Shown here: positions 43,506-53,020 of the stretch, piece after piece | Numbering within the stretch: the first letter of the stretch is position 1 | How the letters are laid out: each line of letters begins with the position of its first letter | Assembly: GCF_003074135.1 (NCBI RefSeq) | Contig: NZ_PPDK01000001.1 | Coordinates: forward strand, 62,001 to 126,000 | From: Euzebya tangerina | GTDB taxonomy: Bacteria; Actinomycetota; Nitriliruptoria; Euzebyales; Euzebyaceae | Direction: 5' to 3' | DNA: 64,000 nt | Program-made: the position numbers and the translations under genes | The notes under the pieces: generated by a model | The model's database searches: none | What the model was told of the DNA's origin: nothing | What the model saw: only the letters and a program-made list of their open reading frames with translations

Positions 43506-43512
43506 GAGGCGA

Positions 43513-43562
43513 CACGATCGTGCAGATTCCACCACCTATGGGGGTTAGCCCCCGATCGTGCA
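43513..43562. promoter_or_regulatory. CGATCGTGCA repeats and hairpin before the permease gene
   Basis: CACGATCGTG (43513-43522) is a 10-bp palindrome, and CGATCGTGCA recurs about 38 nt later (43553-43562). Between them GGGGG-TTAG-CCCCC can form a hairpin. The element lies in the 94-nt gap between the fusion gene and the permease, and may act as an operator or transcript-level control. Confidence 0.35.
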
Positions 43563-43599
43563 CACGCGGGGGGTCGCGAGGGCGAGGGGACCTCATCCC

Positions 43600-44406
43600 A
43601 TGACGACCGAGTTGATCCGACAACTCCGCCGTCGACGCACCCTCTTCGGCCTGCTCGGCATCGCCAGCGTCCCGGTCCTCCTGGCGCTCGCGTTCTACTT
43701 CACCTCCGGCGACGGCGGCGGAGGGGGCGGCGGGGACCCCACCGGCCTGTTCGACCTGGCCCGGCAGTCGGGCCTGAACTTCACCATCATGAGCGTCGCG
43801 GCGGTCAGCCCGTTCCTGCTGCTCTCCGTCATCGCGCTGTTCACTGGGGACACGGTCTCGAGCGAGGCCGGCTGGTCGTCGCTGCGGTACCTGCTGACGC
43901 GGCCGGTCAACCGGTCCCGGCTGCTCGGCCGCAAGCTGGTCGTGGGCCTCCAACTCTCGGTCTTGGCGGCGGTGGTGATGACCATCTCGGCGGCCGTCTG
44001 TGGGCTGATCGCGTTCGGCGGCGGCGGCATGATCACCCCCTTCGGCAATCTGGCCGTCGCTGAGGCCGTTGGCCGGATCGTGCTGATCCTGGCCTACATC
44101 CTGTGGTCAGCGGCCTGGGTGGCCTGTCTGGCCTTCGCGCTCTCGACCGTGACCGACGAGCCGGTCGGCGCCGTCGCCGGGACCATCGTGATCGTCATCG
44201 TGGTGCAGATCCTCGACAACATCACGGCATTGGGGTCGATCAGGGACTACCTGCCCGTCCACGAGGCGAACGCGTGGCTGGGCCTGCTGGCCGACCCTCC
44301 CCGGTACGCCGACCTGGTGCGTGGGATGTGGCTGCAGGTGCCCTACATCATCGTGATCCTGGGGCTGGCCTGGCGCCACTTCCTCCGCAAGGACGTCCTC
44401 AGCTGA
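43600..44406 (+). CDS. ABC-2 type permease
   Basis: This 268-residue membrane protein has about six helices (LFGLLGIASVPVLLALAFYF, FLLLSVIALFTGDTVSSEAG, LSVLAAVVMTISAAVCGLIA, IVLILAYILWSAAWVACLAF, AGTIVIVIVVQIL, PYIIVILGLAWRHF). EAGWSSLRYLLTRPVNRSRLL after helix 2 is typical of ABC-2 permeases that pair with a cytoplasmic ATPase. A Gly-rich loop (GDGGGGGGGD) follows the first helix. It is the natural partner of the ATPase domain in the fusion protein. The ATG at 43600 has GAGGGGA upstream. Confidence 0.87.
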   Translation: MTTELIRQLRRRRTLFGLLGIASVPVLLALAFYFTSGDGGGGGGGDPTGLFDLARQSGLNFTIMSVAAVSPFLLLSVIALFTGDTVSSEAGWSSLRYLLTRPVNRSRLLGRKLVVGLQLSVLAAVVMTISAAVCGLIAFGGGGMITPFGNLAVAEAVGRIVLILAYILWSAAWVACLAFALSTVTDEPVGAVAGTIVIVIVVQILDNITALGSIRDYLPVHEANAWLGLLADPPRYADLVRGMWLQVPYIIVILGLAWRHFLRKDVLS

Positions 44407-44507
44407 TCCATGGGGTGCGGGCGGATGATTGCCAACCCGGCGCCCCGGTTACGGCATAGGTGAGGGGCCGTCAGCCCGTGAAGGTCCCCGATCCCCCGGA
44501 GGAGACC

Positions 44508-45554
44508 ATGCGCGCACTGCAGCTACCTGATTGGAAGTCCGATCCGAAGCTCGTGGAGGTGGACCAGCCCGAGCCCGGGCCCGGGGAGGTCGTGGTGAAG
44601 ATCGGCGGGTCAGGAGCCTGCCACTCCGACCTCCACTTGATGCACGACTTCGAGGGTGAAGAGCTGCCGTGGTCTCCGCCCTTCACATTGGGTCACGAGA
44701 ACGCCGGGTGGGTCGATACCGTCGGCGATGGCGTGTCCGCGGTCGAGGTCGGACAAGCTGTTGCGGTCTACGGTCCGTGGGGCTGCGGCAGGTGCCCGCG
44801 CTGTCGGGTCGGTGTGGAGAACTACTGCGAGAATCCCGAAGCGGCGCCGATCCCCGGCGGGGGTGGCGGCCTCGGCCTGGACGGCGGTATGGCCGAGTTC
44901 ATGCTCGTCCCGCACGAGCGGCTGCTGGTGCCGCTGCCTGACGGCCTCGAACCGGCGGTGGCGGCCCCGCTGTCCGACGCTGGCCTGACGCCGTACCACG
45001 CCATCAGGCGGTCGCTCCCACGGCTGCTCCCCAACACCCACACGGTCGCGATCGGGCTCGGCGGTCTTGGGCACGTCGGTGTGCAGATGCTGTCAGCCAT
45101 GTCAGCCACGACCATCATCGCCGTGGATCTCAAGGAGGAGGCGCTTGCCGGCGCCGAGGCGGACGGCGCGCACGTCACCATCCTCTCCGACGACGGTGCC
45201 GCCGAGGAGATCATGACGGCGACCGGCGGCAAGGGGGCCGACCTCGTGCTGGACTTCGTGGGCGCGGACCCGACCATCGGCCTGGCGATGAGCGTCGTCA
45301 GACCGATGGGCGAGGTGACGGTCGTCGGCATCGGTGGCGGCACCTTCGAGTGGGCGTTCATGGGCGTCCCGTACGAGTCATCGCTGGCGAACACGTACTG
45401 GGGCACTCGTCCTGAGCTCATCGAGGTGCTGAATCTCGGAGCCCGCGGACTGATCCGTCCCCGCACCACCACGTTCAGCCTCGACGACGCAGTCGGTGCC
45501 TACGAGCAGTTGGACGCCGGCGATCTCGACGGTCGTGCGGTGATCGTCCCCTAG
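44508..45554 (+). CDS. Zinc-containing alcohol dehydrogenase
   Basis: This 348-residue medium-chain dehydrogenase has the catalytic zinc region GACHSDLHLMHDF with GHENAGWV, and the structural zinc motif GCGRCPRCRVGVENYC (four Cys). The NAD(P)-binding fold is VAIGLGGLGHVGVQML. It probably oxidises primary or secondary alcohols. The ATG at 44508 has GGAGGAG immediately upstream, a clear ribosome binding site. It is not obviously part of the ABC operon because 101 nt separate it from the permease. Confidence 0.93.
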   Translation: MRALQLPDWKSDPKLVEVDQPEPGPGEVVVKIGGSGACHSDLHLMHDFEGEELPWSPPFTLGHENAGWVDTVGDGVSAVEVGQAVAVYGPWGCGRCPRCRVGVENYCENPEAAPIPGGGGGLGLDGGMAEFMLVPHERLLVPLPDGLEPAVAAPLSDAGLTPYHAIRRSLPRLLPNTHTVAIGLGGLGHVGVQMLSAMSATTIIAVDLKEEALAGAEADGAHVTILSDDGAAEEIMTATGGKGADLVLDFVGADPTIGLAMSVVRPMGEVTVVGIGGGTFEWAFMGVPYESSLANTYWGTRPELIEVLNLGARGLIRPRTTTFSLDDAVGAYEQLDAGDLDGRAVIVP

Positions 45555-45633
45555 GAACTGGGGCGGGGGTGGAAGCCTCGGGACCGTCGGGCGGTTAGCG
45601 TTTGCACACACCCGATCCAGGACGGTCTCCCCG

Positions 45634-46860
45634 ATGCCCACCTCCACCACCTGCACCTTCACGAGTCCCCGTGGCCACGAGCTCCACGCGCGGCTGGACC
45701 AACCGGACGACGGCCGGCTCCGCGGGGCGGCCCTGTTCGCCCACTGCTTCACCTGCTCCAAGGACCTCAAGGTCGAGAAGCAGATCACCCAGGCCCTCAC
45801 CGGTCATGGGTTCGCGGTGCTCTCCTTCGACTTCACCGGTCTCGGCCGCAGTGGTGGAGAGTTCGCCGAGACGACGTTCTCGGCCGACGTGGAGGACCTC
45901 GTCGCGGCGGCGGCCTACCTCGAGCGCGAGGTGGCGCCGACCACGCTGCTGGTCGGGCACTCCTTGGGCGGGGCAGCCGTCCTGACAGCGGCTCCGCGGA
46001 TCGACTCGGTCAGCGCCGTCGCCACGATCGGCGCACCGTCGGATCCGACGCACGTCGAGCACCTGCTGTCCGGTGGCCTGGATGAGATCCTCGCCGAAGG
46101 GGAGGGGGAGGTCACGATCGCCGGTCGGAACTTCACGATCGGCAAGTCCTTCGTCCACGACCTGGCCACCCACCGGCTGACCGAGCAGCTGCCCGAGCTG
46201 GGCCGTGCGCTGCTGGTGATGCACTCCCCTCTGGATCAGACGGTCGGCGTCGACAACGCCCGTGAGATCTACGACGCCGCCAAACATCCGAAGAGCTTCG
46301 TGTCGCTGGACCGTGCCGACCATCTGCTGAGCGACCCCATGGATGCCCGGTACGCCGCGCAGGTCATCGCCGCCTGGGCCGAGCGGTATCTGCCCGAATC
46401 AGCGATCAGGGACGGCGAGGAGGAGAAGCGGGACTACAGCGCCGACGGGGCGATCTCGACCACGGGAACCGAACTGGCCACGGACGTCGAGTCCCGGGGG
46501 TTCACCCTGCGGGTCGACGAACCGGCGTCCGTGGGAGGCACGGAGACCGGGCCCACTCCCTACGACTACCTGGCGACGGCCCTGGCCTCCTGCACGACTC
46601 TGACGATCCGGATCTACGCCGACCGGAAGGGCTACCAGCTCGAGTCGGTGACGGCGTCAGTTGACTACGACCGGGTGCACGCCAAGGACTGCGAGCGGTG
46701 CGAGCACCAATCCGGTCGGATCGAGCGGTTCACGAAGGTCATCACGCTGGAGGGCGCGCTGTCGGATGACGAGCGGGCAGACCTGCTGCGGGTGGCCGAC
46801 AAGTGCCCGGTCCACAAGACGCTCCACGGCCAGATCGAGGTGTTCAGCAGCCTCGCATGA
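45634..46860 (+). CDS. Bifunctional alpha/beta hydrolase / OsmC-family protein
   Basis: This 408-residue protein has an N-terminal hydrolase with GHSLGG (Ser ~110) and late DRADHLL, and a C-terminal OsmC domain from about residue 265. The OsmC peroxidatic and resolving cysteines are Cys320 (ALASCTTL) and Cys391 (ADKCPVHKTL). The fusion is a known arrangement and probably reduces organic hydroperoxides released from lipids. The last base pairs overlap the FUSC gene (ATGA), so it is translationally coupled to it. Confidence 0.92.
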   Translation: MPTSTTCTFTSPRGHELHARLDQPDDGRLRGAALFAHCFTCSKDLKVEKQITQALTGHGFAVLSFDFTGLGRSGGEFAETTFSADVEDLVAAAAYLEREVAPTTLLVGHSLGGAAVLTAAPRIDSVSAVATIGAPSDPTHVEHLLSGGLDEILAEGEGEVTIAGRNFTIGKSFVHDLATHRLTEQLPELGRALLVMHSPLDQTVGVDNAREIYDAAKHPKSFVSLDRADHLLSDPMDARYAAQVIAAWAERYLPESAIRDGEEEKRDYSADGAISTTGTELATDVESRGFTLRVDEPASVGGTETGPTPYDYLATALASCTTLTIRIYADRKGYQLESVTASVDYDRVHAKDCERCEHQSGRIERFTKVITLEGALSDDERADLLRVADKCPVHKTLHGQIEVFSSLA

Positions 46861-48860
46861 GCGTTCCGGCGCGCCCGCCGTTGCGCCGCCTGGCCGACCG
46901 GCTGCGTGCGGCCGACCCGGGCTTCGCTCGTGCCCGGTCCGTCGTCCGGTCGTTGGTGGCCGCGGGCCTCGGGGGCGGCATCGCGGCGGGTGTGCTGGCA
47001 GCGGCAGGGCAGCCACTGCTGCCGGCGGCCATCGCGGTGTCCGTCGGGCTGCTCGGGGTGCTGACCCTGCCTCCCGGCCTGCCGCGGCCCTGGGCCCCCG
47101 CAGCCGCGCTTGGTGCCGCCACGGCCGCGGCGGTCTCCGCGCTCCTCGGCGCCGGGCCGCTCGGGTATGCCGCCGCCATGGTGGTCACCGTCACTGCGGC
47201 GTGGGCTTCCCGGTGGGGTCCGGTCGGCGTGTCCGCGGGGTTCCTCGCATTCATCACCAGCTTGTTGTCCCTCCGCATCGGCTACGCCTTTGGCGACATC
47301 CCCGGTCTGCTGGTGGCGGTCATCGGCGGCGTTGCCGCGGTCGAGGTCACCGTCCGGGTGCTGCTGCCGGACAACCCGGCGGCGACCGTCCGCCGGCTGC
47401 GGGCGTCACTCCTCGCACAACTCTCGGTGCTCGTCGATGCCGTCGACCACCTCGCTGACCTGGGTCCGGGAGGGGGCCGGCAGCGACGGGCCCGCCTGCG
47501 GCTGGTCGACGTCCAGGAGACGGCGCTGCAGTTGGACGTCGTCATCGGGGTCGGAGCCTCCGAGAAGTCGGCGCCAGAACAGCGGAGCGGCGCGCTCCGG
47601 GCGGCCGTCCTGGACGCCGAGGCGCTGGCCGACCACCTGCTCTGGGCCGTCCTGACCCTGCCGCCGGACCTCACCCGTCAGGACCGCGACCACCTGGTGC
47701 AGACGCTGCGACGTGGTCGGGTGGAGTTGGACGAGGATGGTCACCCGGCGGGCCCACTCGTCCCCCGGTTGGGTGGACACGACGACCGGGTCCAGGAGGT
47801 GATCGAGCGGCTGGCCGCAGCTGCTCGCCGCTTCAGGCTGGCCGAGATCGACCTGCCGACCCGATCACCGCGCGGGACCGTCCCCGAGCCCGGCAGCGGT
47901 CGTGACGTGGCGCTGAAGACCGGTGCGGCCGCGATCCCGACGCTGCTGCTGGGGCTGGCTGTCGCCGAGACCGAGTGGTACTGGGGTGTCATCGCGGCCT
48001 ACATCGTCGTGACCACGACCACCTCCCGCGGTGAGGGATTCCGCAAGGCCGTCGAGCGGCTGCTCGGAACGGTGGTCGGCGTCGTCGCAGGCATCGGAAT
48101 CGCCGGGCTGCTGGCCGGCAGCGCGACCCTGGTCACGGTGGCGCTGGTCGGCGTGCTCGCGGCGATGATCTGGGTGTTCCGCGTGAACTACACGCTCTTC
48201 ACGTTCGCCCTGACCATCGCGATCGCGCTGCTGTACCAGGTGACCGGCATCTTGACGACGGAGGTGATGCTGCTGCGGGTCGCGGAGACGACGATCGGGG
48301 TCGTGACCGCCTCGCTGGTGGTCGGCATCGTCCGGCCGGTCTCCAGTCGCCGCACCGTGGATGAGGCCGTCGTGACGCTCCTGCGGGCGCTGGACGACGG
48401 ACTCCGGCAGGTGCAGACGACCGGCGGCCTGGCGACCGCGTGTCTGCGGGCCATCGACCAGACCGTCTCAGCCGTCCGACAGGCCACGGCACCCTTCGTG
48501 ACCAGCCTGGCTCTGGCCACAGCCGACGGTCGCGCTGCCCGGTTGCTGGCCACGGCCCTGCGCGTCAGAGCGGCAGCCCTGGCCACCGCCACGCGCGACG
48601 ACGTGGTGCACCCGGCGGACCTGGGGGCCCTCGCCCACCTCCGCACGCGGACGGCGGCGGTCATCGCCGGAATCGAGCGCGAACCACAGTCGGCCGACCG
48701 CCCGCTGGACCGGTCCCCGCTCCCCCCGGGTCAGACCGACGTGGGCGTCATCCTGCGAGCCATCGACGATCGGCTGGCCGGCTACGGGACGGCCCGTGAC
48801 CTGGACGTCCGCGACGATCCTGGTGCCCTGGCTGCCGGCACCGGACGGGCCGAGGACTGA
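46857..48860 (+). CDS. FUSC-family membrane protein
   Basis: This 667-residue protein has two helical bundles, near residues 30-190 and 355-520, separated by a long cytoplasmic region, the layout of FUSC/YccS proteins related to the fusaric-acid-resistance and aromatic-acid exporters. Motifs include VAETEWYWGVIAAYIVVTTTTS and GEGFRKAVERLLGTVVGVVAG. It may export a small acid or support membrane stress tolerance; substrate is unknown. The ATG at 46857 overlaps the preceding gene by 4 nt. Confidence 0.85.
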   Translation: MSVPARPPLRRLADRLRAADPGFARARSVVRSLVAAGLGGGIAAGVLAAAGQPLLPAAIAVSVGLLGVLTLPPGLPRPWAPAAALGAATAAAVSALLGAGPLGYAAAMVVTVTAAWASRWGPVGVSAGFLAFITSLLSLRIGYAFGDIPGLLVAVIGGVAAVEVTVRVLLPDNPAATVRRLRASLLAQLSVLVDAVDHLADLGPGGGRQRRARLRLVDVQETALQLDVVIGVGASEKSAPEQRSGALRAAVLDAEALADHLLWAVLTLPPDLTRQDRDHLVQTLRRGRVELDEDGHPAGPLVPRLGGHDDRVQEVIERLAAAARRFRLAEIDLPTRSPRGTVPEPGSGRDVALKTGAAAIPTLLLGLAVAETEWYWGVIAAYIVVTTTTSRGEGFRKAVERLLGTVVGVVAGIGIAGLLAGSATLVTVALVGVLAAMIWVFRVNYTLFTFALTIAIALLYQVTGILTTEVMLLRVAETTIGVVTASLVVGIVRPVSSRRTVDEAVVTLLRALDDGLRQVQTTGGLATACLRAIDQTVSAVRQATAPFVTSLALATADGRAARLLATALRVRAAALATATRDDVVHPADLGALAHLRTRTAAVIAGIEREPQSADRPLDRSPLPPGQTDVGVILRAIDDRLAGYGTARDLDVRDDPGALAAGTGRAED

Positions 48861-48927
48861 TCGGCCCCCCGCTGCGTGTCCTCTCAGTCCGGATAGCCGG
48901 ACCAGCGGGACACGATCCGCAGGCTGG

Positions 48928-49503
48928 TCAGCGAGCCATCGCGTAGAACTCGTCGTTCGGCCGCATCGAGGTCAGGTTGGCCAGTCGGTTCGACATCGCG
49001 AAGAACGCGGTGATGGCCCCGATGTCCCAGATCTCGTCGTCGGTCAGGCCGCCGTCCCGCAGTTCCTGGATGTCCTCGTCGGTCACCGACCCGGACTCAT
49101 CCACCATCTGCAGCGCAAATCCGACGATCAGCCGCTCGCGGTCGGACAGATCGGCCTTCCATGGGTTGGTGGCCAACTGATCGGCGATGAGCGGGTTCTT
49201 GGCTCGGATGCGCAGGATGGCGCCGTGGGCGATGACGCAGTAGAGGCAGTCGTTGACCGCACTGGTCGCGACCACGATCATCTCGCGCTCGGCCTTGGAC
49301 AGTCCCTCCGACTTGTCCATGAGGGCGTCGTGACCGGCGAAGAACGCTCTGAACTCCGCGGGCCGGTGCGCCAGCGCCAGGAACACGTTCGGGATGAAGC
49401 CGGATTTCTCCTGGACCGCCTCGATCATCTCGCGGATGTCCTCGGGGAGGTCCTCCAGCTTCGGGACGGGAAAGCGGGAGACGGCGGGAGGCTCGACGGG
49501 CAT
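48928..49503 (-). CDS. AhpD-like carboxymuconolactone decarboxylase / peroxidase-related protein
   Basis: This is a 191-residue all-helical protein. VNDCLYCVIAHGAI supplies the CxxC and His of the AhpD/CMD active site, and GFIPNVFLALAHRP and LTDDEIWDIGAITAFFAMSNRL are family-typical. It probably acts as a thiol-dependent peroxidase or peroxidase-related enzyme in the cytoplasm. The ATG at 49503 is preceded by CACAAT 6 nt upstream. Confidence 0.88.
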   Translation of the reverse strand: MPVEPPAVSRFPVPKLEDLPEDIREMIEAVQEKSGFIPNVFLALAHRPAEFRAFFAGHDALMDKSEGLSKAEREMIVVATSAVNDCLYCVIAHGAILRIRAKNPLIADQLATNPWKADLSDRERLIVGFALQMVDESGSVTDEDIQELRDGGLTDDEIWDIGAITAFFAMSNRLANLTSMRPNDEFYAMAR

Positions 49504-49533
49504 GTGGTCATTGTGGCATGCCGGTACCGGGGG

Positions 49534-50904
49534 CTAGACGGGCTTGCACCGCTTGTCGTCGATCATCTGCGCGGTTGCGGCGTCGAGGACGTCGATGAGC
49601 GGTGACCCGGCAGTCGCTTGGCTGGCCACGCCAACCGACGCGGCAATCGTCTGCCGCGCCAACGACGACGTCAGGCGGGCACGCAGGACGTCGACGAACT
49701 CGGGACCACACCGCGGCGCGAGGATCCCGAACCGGTCGCCGGAGATGCGGAAGGCGAGATCGCTGGTCCGGATCGCGTTCGCAAGCACGTCTGCGGCGCG
49801 GGAGATCACCTGGTCACCCACCCGGCGTCCCCGGGTGTCGTTCACGACGCTCAGGTCGTCCAGGTCCACGATGGCGATCGCGGTCTGGTGATCATGACGA
49901 CGGCTTCGGGCCTCCTCCACCTCCAGGGAGGAAGCGAAGGATCGAGCGTTCGGCAGTCCGGTCAGCGCGTCGACGCGGGCCGAGAGCTTGGCCAGATCCA
50001 TGTGGCGTCGGGTCAACTCCCGTTCGGCCTGGATCGTCAGCTCCCGGTCGATCGAGTCGCCCGCGAAGCGGAGCAGTTGGTCACAGCCCGCCCGGAAGCG
50101 AGTCGGCAGCTCGGAGACGCCGAGCAGCAGCCCGGTGCCGCCATCGCCCACGACGGTGATCGGGACGGAGCAGAAGGACTCGATGATGAACTGCTGGTGG
50201 ATCGACTCCGGGACGGTTCCGGTCACTGCCTGGACGGTGTCCTCGACCAGTCTGACGCCCCCGGCGGCGACCAGGCCGCTCAGGAAACCGGGCGCCCACC
50301 CGTCGCTTGTGGTCATCTGGGCTGCTGCGATGGGGTCGCCGCTGGTGGCCTCGACGATCCAGACCCCGTCGTAGGACCGGGCGAACAGCCACATGTCCAT
50401 CGGAAGCGCCGAGGTCAGGAATGTGAGCGACCGAGTGATCGCGTCGGGCGGCGCGGGCGTGGCCTGGCCGGCGGGCACACCGACCCGTCCCTCGCGCGCA
50501 GCCACGCGCTGGTCCTGGATCAACGAGGTGAGGGCAGCGGCCAGATCCTCGATCGGCTCGTCCTTGCTGATGAAGGCCGAGGCGCCAAGGCTCTCCGCGG
50601 CGAGGGCGGCCTCGGGCAGATCCGTGCCGGAGTGGACGACCACGGGGATCGAGCTGCAGTCCGCGGTGATCCGCAGGGCCTCGAACCCGTCGGAGTCCGG
50701 GAGACCCAGGTCGAGCAGGATGGCGTCGATCGCCTCGGCGCTGCCGAGGGCCTCCAACCCATCGAAGAGCGTGGCGGAGGACGTCACCGAAATGCCCTGG
50801 TCCTGCAGTCGCTCGGTCAGCAGGACGCGATACGCCAGATCGTCTTCGATGATGAGGACGTTCGAGCCGGTGCCGGTGTAGGGGTGTCGGAGAGGTGTGG
50901 CCAT
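49534..50904 (-). CDS. Response regulator with GAF-like and degenerate GGDEF domains
   Basis: This 456-residue protein begins with a receiver domain: VLIIEDDLAYR, phosphoacceptor Asp65 in ILLDLGLPD, and the Lys in SKDEPIE. The middle part (~150-300) looks like a GAF-type sensor. The C-terminal diguanylate-cyclase-like domain starts near DALTGLPNARSF, but the signature reads SGDRF (388-392) instead of GGDEF. The loss of the first Gly and of the acidic Glu makes cyclic-di-GMP synthesis unlikely. It may bind GTP or regulate a partner. No histidine kinase is adjacent. Confidence 0.88.
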   Translation of the reverse strand: MATPLRHPYTGTGSNVLIIEDDLAYRVLLTERLQDQGISVTSSATLFDGLEALGSAEAIDAILLDLGLPDSDGFEALRITADCSSIPVVVHSGTDLPEAALAAESLGASAFISKDEPIEDLAAALTSLIQDQRVAAREGRVGVPAGQATPAPPDAITRSLTFLTSALPMDMWLFARSYDGVWIVEATSGDPIAAAQMTTSDGWAPGFLSGLVAAGGVRLVEDTVQAVTGTVPESIHQQFIIESFCSVPITVVGDGGTGLLLGVSELPTRFRAGCDQLLRFAGDSIDRELTIQAERELTRRHMDLAKLSARVDALTGLPNARSFASSLEVEEARSRRHDHQTAIAIVDLDDLSVVNDTRGRRVGDQVISRAADVLANAIRTSDLAFRISGDRFGILAPRCGPEFVDVLRARLTSSLARQTIAASVGVASQATAGSPLIDVLDAATAQMIDDKRCKPV

Positions 50905-51004
50905 ACCAGCCCAATCGGCGGCACCGGCTGCAATCTGAGCGTGTTCGGCGATTTACTCAGCGTGATTCAACGATCGTGCCTGGCCGCCGTCTGCCCGGGC
51001 CATC

Positions 51005-52897
51005 TCAGGGCGCGGTCAAGCCGAACGTGACGACGCTGGCGAGGGCCCTCGCGCCGCTGTCGCTGACGTGGACGCCATCGCCGTCGAAGTACGCCGGCGT
51101 GGCGTCGGAGGCGCCGTTCCAGTCGGCCAGGCGGGTGTTCGGCCACCGGCCTGTCGCGCCGGACAGGTGACGGTTGACCGCGGACTCCCACGGCCGCGGG
51201 ACGCGGACGTTGACCAGGACGACCCGGCCGGCATCCGAGAAGTGGTCGAGCACCTGGTCGATGGTCTGGGTGTTCGTGGCCCCGTTGGACCCCAGGTGGA
51301 TGACCACGGCGTCGTCGGGTCCGGGCTGGCGCTCGTCGCTGACCAGCTCGTGCCACTGGCGGCCGATGCGGGCGTCCAGCACGACGTTGGTTGCCAGGCC
51401 TTCGAACGCGTCGGATGCGCCGACCATGACCGAGTCGCCGTAGACGTAGATGGTGTCGTAGCGCTCCTCGAGCGTTGCGTTGCCGGGCGATTCATCTGCG
51501 TCGCCGGACGGCGAGGGGCCGCTGGGTAGCAGGGACACGGTCGGCGATGGGATCAGCGCGACCTGGCCCTCCGGCAGTTCAGCGGAACCGGCCGGGCCAG
51601 GCTCCTGGGGCGGCTGGGTGGCGGCGATGGCCCGGTCGACCGGTAGTTGGACGTTGCCCACGGCGGCCATGGCGATGACCGACGCGATCACGATGGCCGT
51701 CCCCCGCCGGAGCGCCGGCCGCTCGGGGGCCGCCCGCTTGAAGTCGCGGAACTGCTGGATGAACCGACCCTCGCGGATCGGCTGCTCGACGTAGATGAAC
51801 GACAGCTCGGCGATGGCCACGGTTGCACCCAGCCGGACCAGCGTCAGCCAGGGATCGCCCACGACCGTGTCAACCCCGGGACGCAGGACCATGAAGAGCG
51901 GCCAGTGCCACAGGTACAGGCCGTACGACCGGGCGCCGATCCAGCGCAACACGGTCCACGACAGCGGGACGGACAGGAACGAACCCGGAGTGACGATCGA
52001 GCCGATGACCGCGGCGGTTGCGATGGCGACCAGCAGGAACCCACCCTGGTACAGCCGTTCGTCGTAGGCGCTCAGCAGGACGAACTGACTCAGCAGCACC
52101 ACGATCCCTACGACCCCGAGCAGGTCGGGTATGGCAGCGGTGCGCACGGAGCCGACGCCGAGGGAGGCCCATGGGCGCCACACCATCGCGAGCAGGACGC
52201 CGACCAGGATCCCAGCCGCGCGCGTGTCGGTGCCGTAGTACAGGCGTGAGGGATCGACGTTGGGCTCGAAGAGCGCCCACATCAACGCCGTCGATGCCAC
52301 GATCCCGACCGCCACGGCTGCCATCGACATTCGTCGCCCCAGCAGTCGCCGGCCCAGGATGAACAGCGGCGGGAAGGCGAGGTAGAACTGCTCCTCGATC
52401 GCCAGGGACCACAGGTGCTGCAGCAGTGGCGGGCGGCCGAAGCTCTCGAAGTAGGACTGCTCGGTGAGGATCAGGGACCAGTTGGTGACGTAGGCCAGCG
52501 CGGCGGCGGCCTGGCCCGTCAGGTTGCCCAACGCGTCCCGGGCCGTGAAGAGCGACAGGACGGCCACCCCGACCAACAAGACCCCGAGCGCGGGCAACAG
52601 CCGCCTCGCGCGACGTTTCCAGAAGTCGATGAGGTCGACGCTGCCCGTTCGCTCGAACTCCGTGATCAGCAGCGCCGTGATGAGGTACCCCGAGATGGTG
52701 AAGAAGACCTCGACGCCCAGGTATCCGCCGGGCAGCCAGCCCGCATCGGCGTGGTAGATCATCACGGCGATCACCGCGACGGCGCGAAGTCCATCGAGCG
52801 CCGAGAGGTAGGGCAGTCGTCTGACCGGAGCGGTGCTGAACGGGCGTGCTGGCGTTCTGCTGCGCGACAACAGCGAAGACGATGCGGGGAAGGACAC
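51005..52897 (-). CDS. Membrane acyltransferase with C-terminal SGNH domain
   Basis: This 630-residue protein combines an acyltransferase-3 membrane domain (about ten helices; YLSALDGLRAVAVIAVMIYHAD with the catalytic His, GVEVFFTISGYLITALL) and an extracytoplasmic SGNH hydrolase-like domain (IYVYGDSVMVGASDAF, VVIHLGSNGATN, DGVHVSDSGARA). Such OafA/YrhL-SGNH proteins O-acetylate or otherwise acylate surface polysaccharide or peptidoglycan. A Pro/Gly/Ser-rich linker of ~50 residues separates the domains. The start is GTG. Confidence 0.9.
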   Translation of the reverse strand: MSFPASSSLLSRSRTPARPFSTAPVRRLPYLSALDGLRAVAVIAVMIYHADAGWLPGGYLGVEVFFTISGYLITALLITEFERTGSVDLIDFWKRRARRLLPALGVLLVGVAVLSLFTARDALGNLTGQAAAALAYVTNWSLILTEQSYFESFGRPPLLQHLWSLAIEEQFYLAFPPLFILGRRLLGRRMSMAAVAVGIVASTALMWALFEPNVDPSRLYYGTDTRAAGILVGVLLAMVWRPWASLGVGSVRTAAIPDLLGVVGIVVLLSQFVLLSAYDERLYQGGFLLVAIATAAVIGSIVTPGSFLSVPLSWTVLRWIGARSYGLYLWHWPLFMVLRPGVDTVVGDPWLTLVRLGATVAIAELSFIYVEQPIREGRFIQQFRDFKRAAPERPALRRGTAIVIASVIAMAAVGNVQLPVDRAIAATQPPQEPGPAGSAELPEGQVALIPSPTVSLLPSGPSPSGDADESPGNATLEERYDTIYVYGDSVMVGASDAFEGLATNVVLDARIGRQWHELVSDERQPGPDDAVVIHLGSNGATNTQTIDQVLDHFSDAGRVVLVNVRVPRPWESAVNRHLSGATGRWPNTRLADWNGASDATPAYFDGDGVHVSDSGARALASVVTFGLTAP

Positions 52898-53020
52898 GTG
52901 CGCCTCAGGGAAGGAGCGGCCAGCGAAGTGCCCGTACCGTACGGCATGGGCGGATGAGGGGCCATACGCCGGGTGGACGGGTCAAGTGCAGGTTGAGGGT
53001 CACCCCTATGCTCGCCCGCC

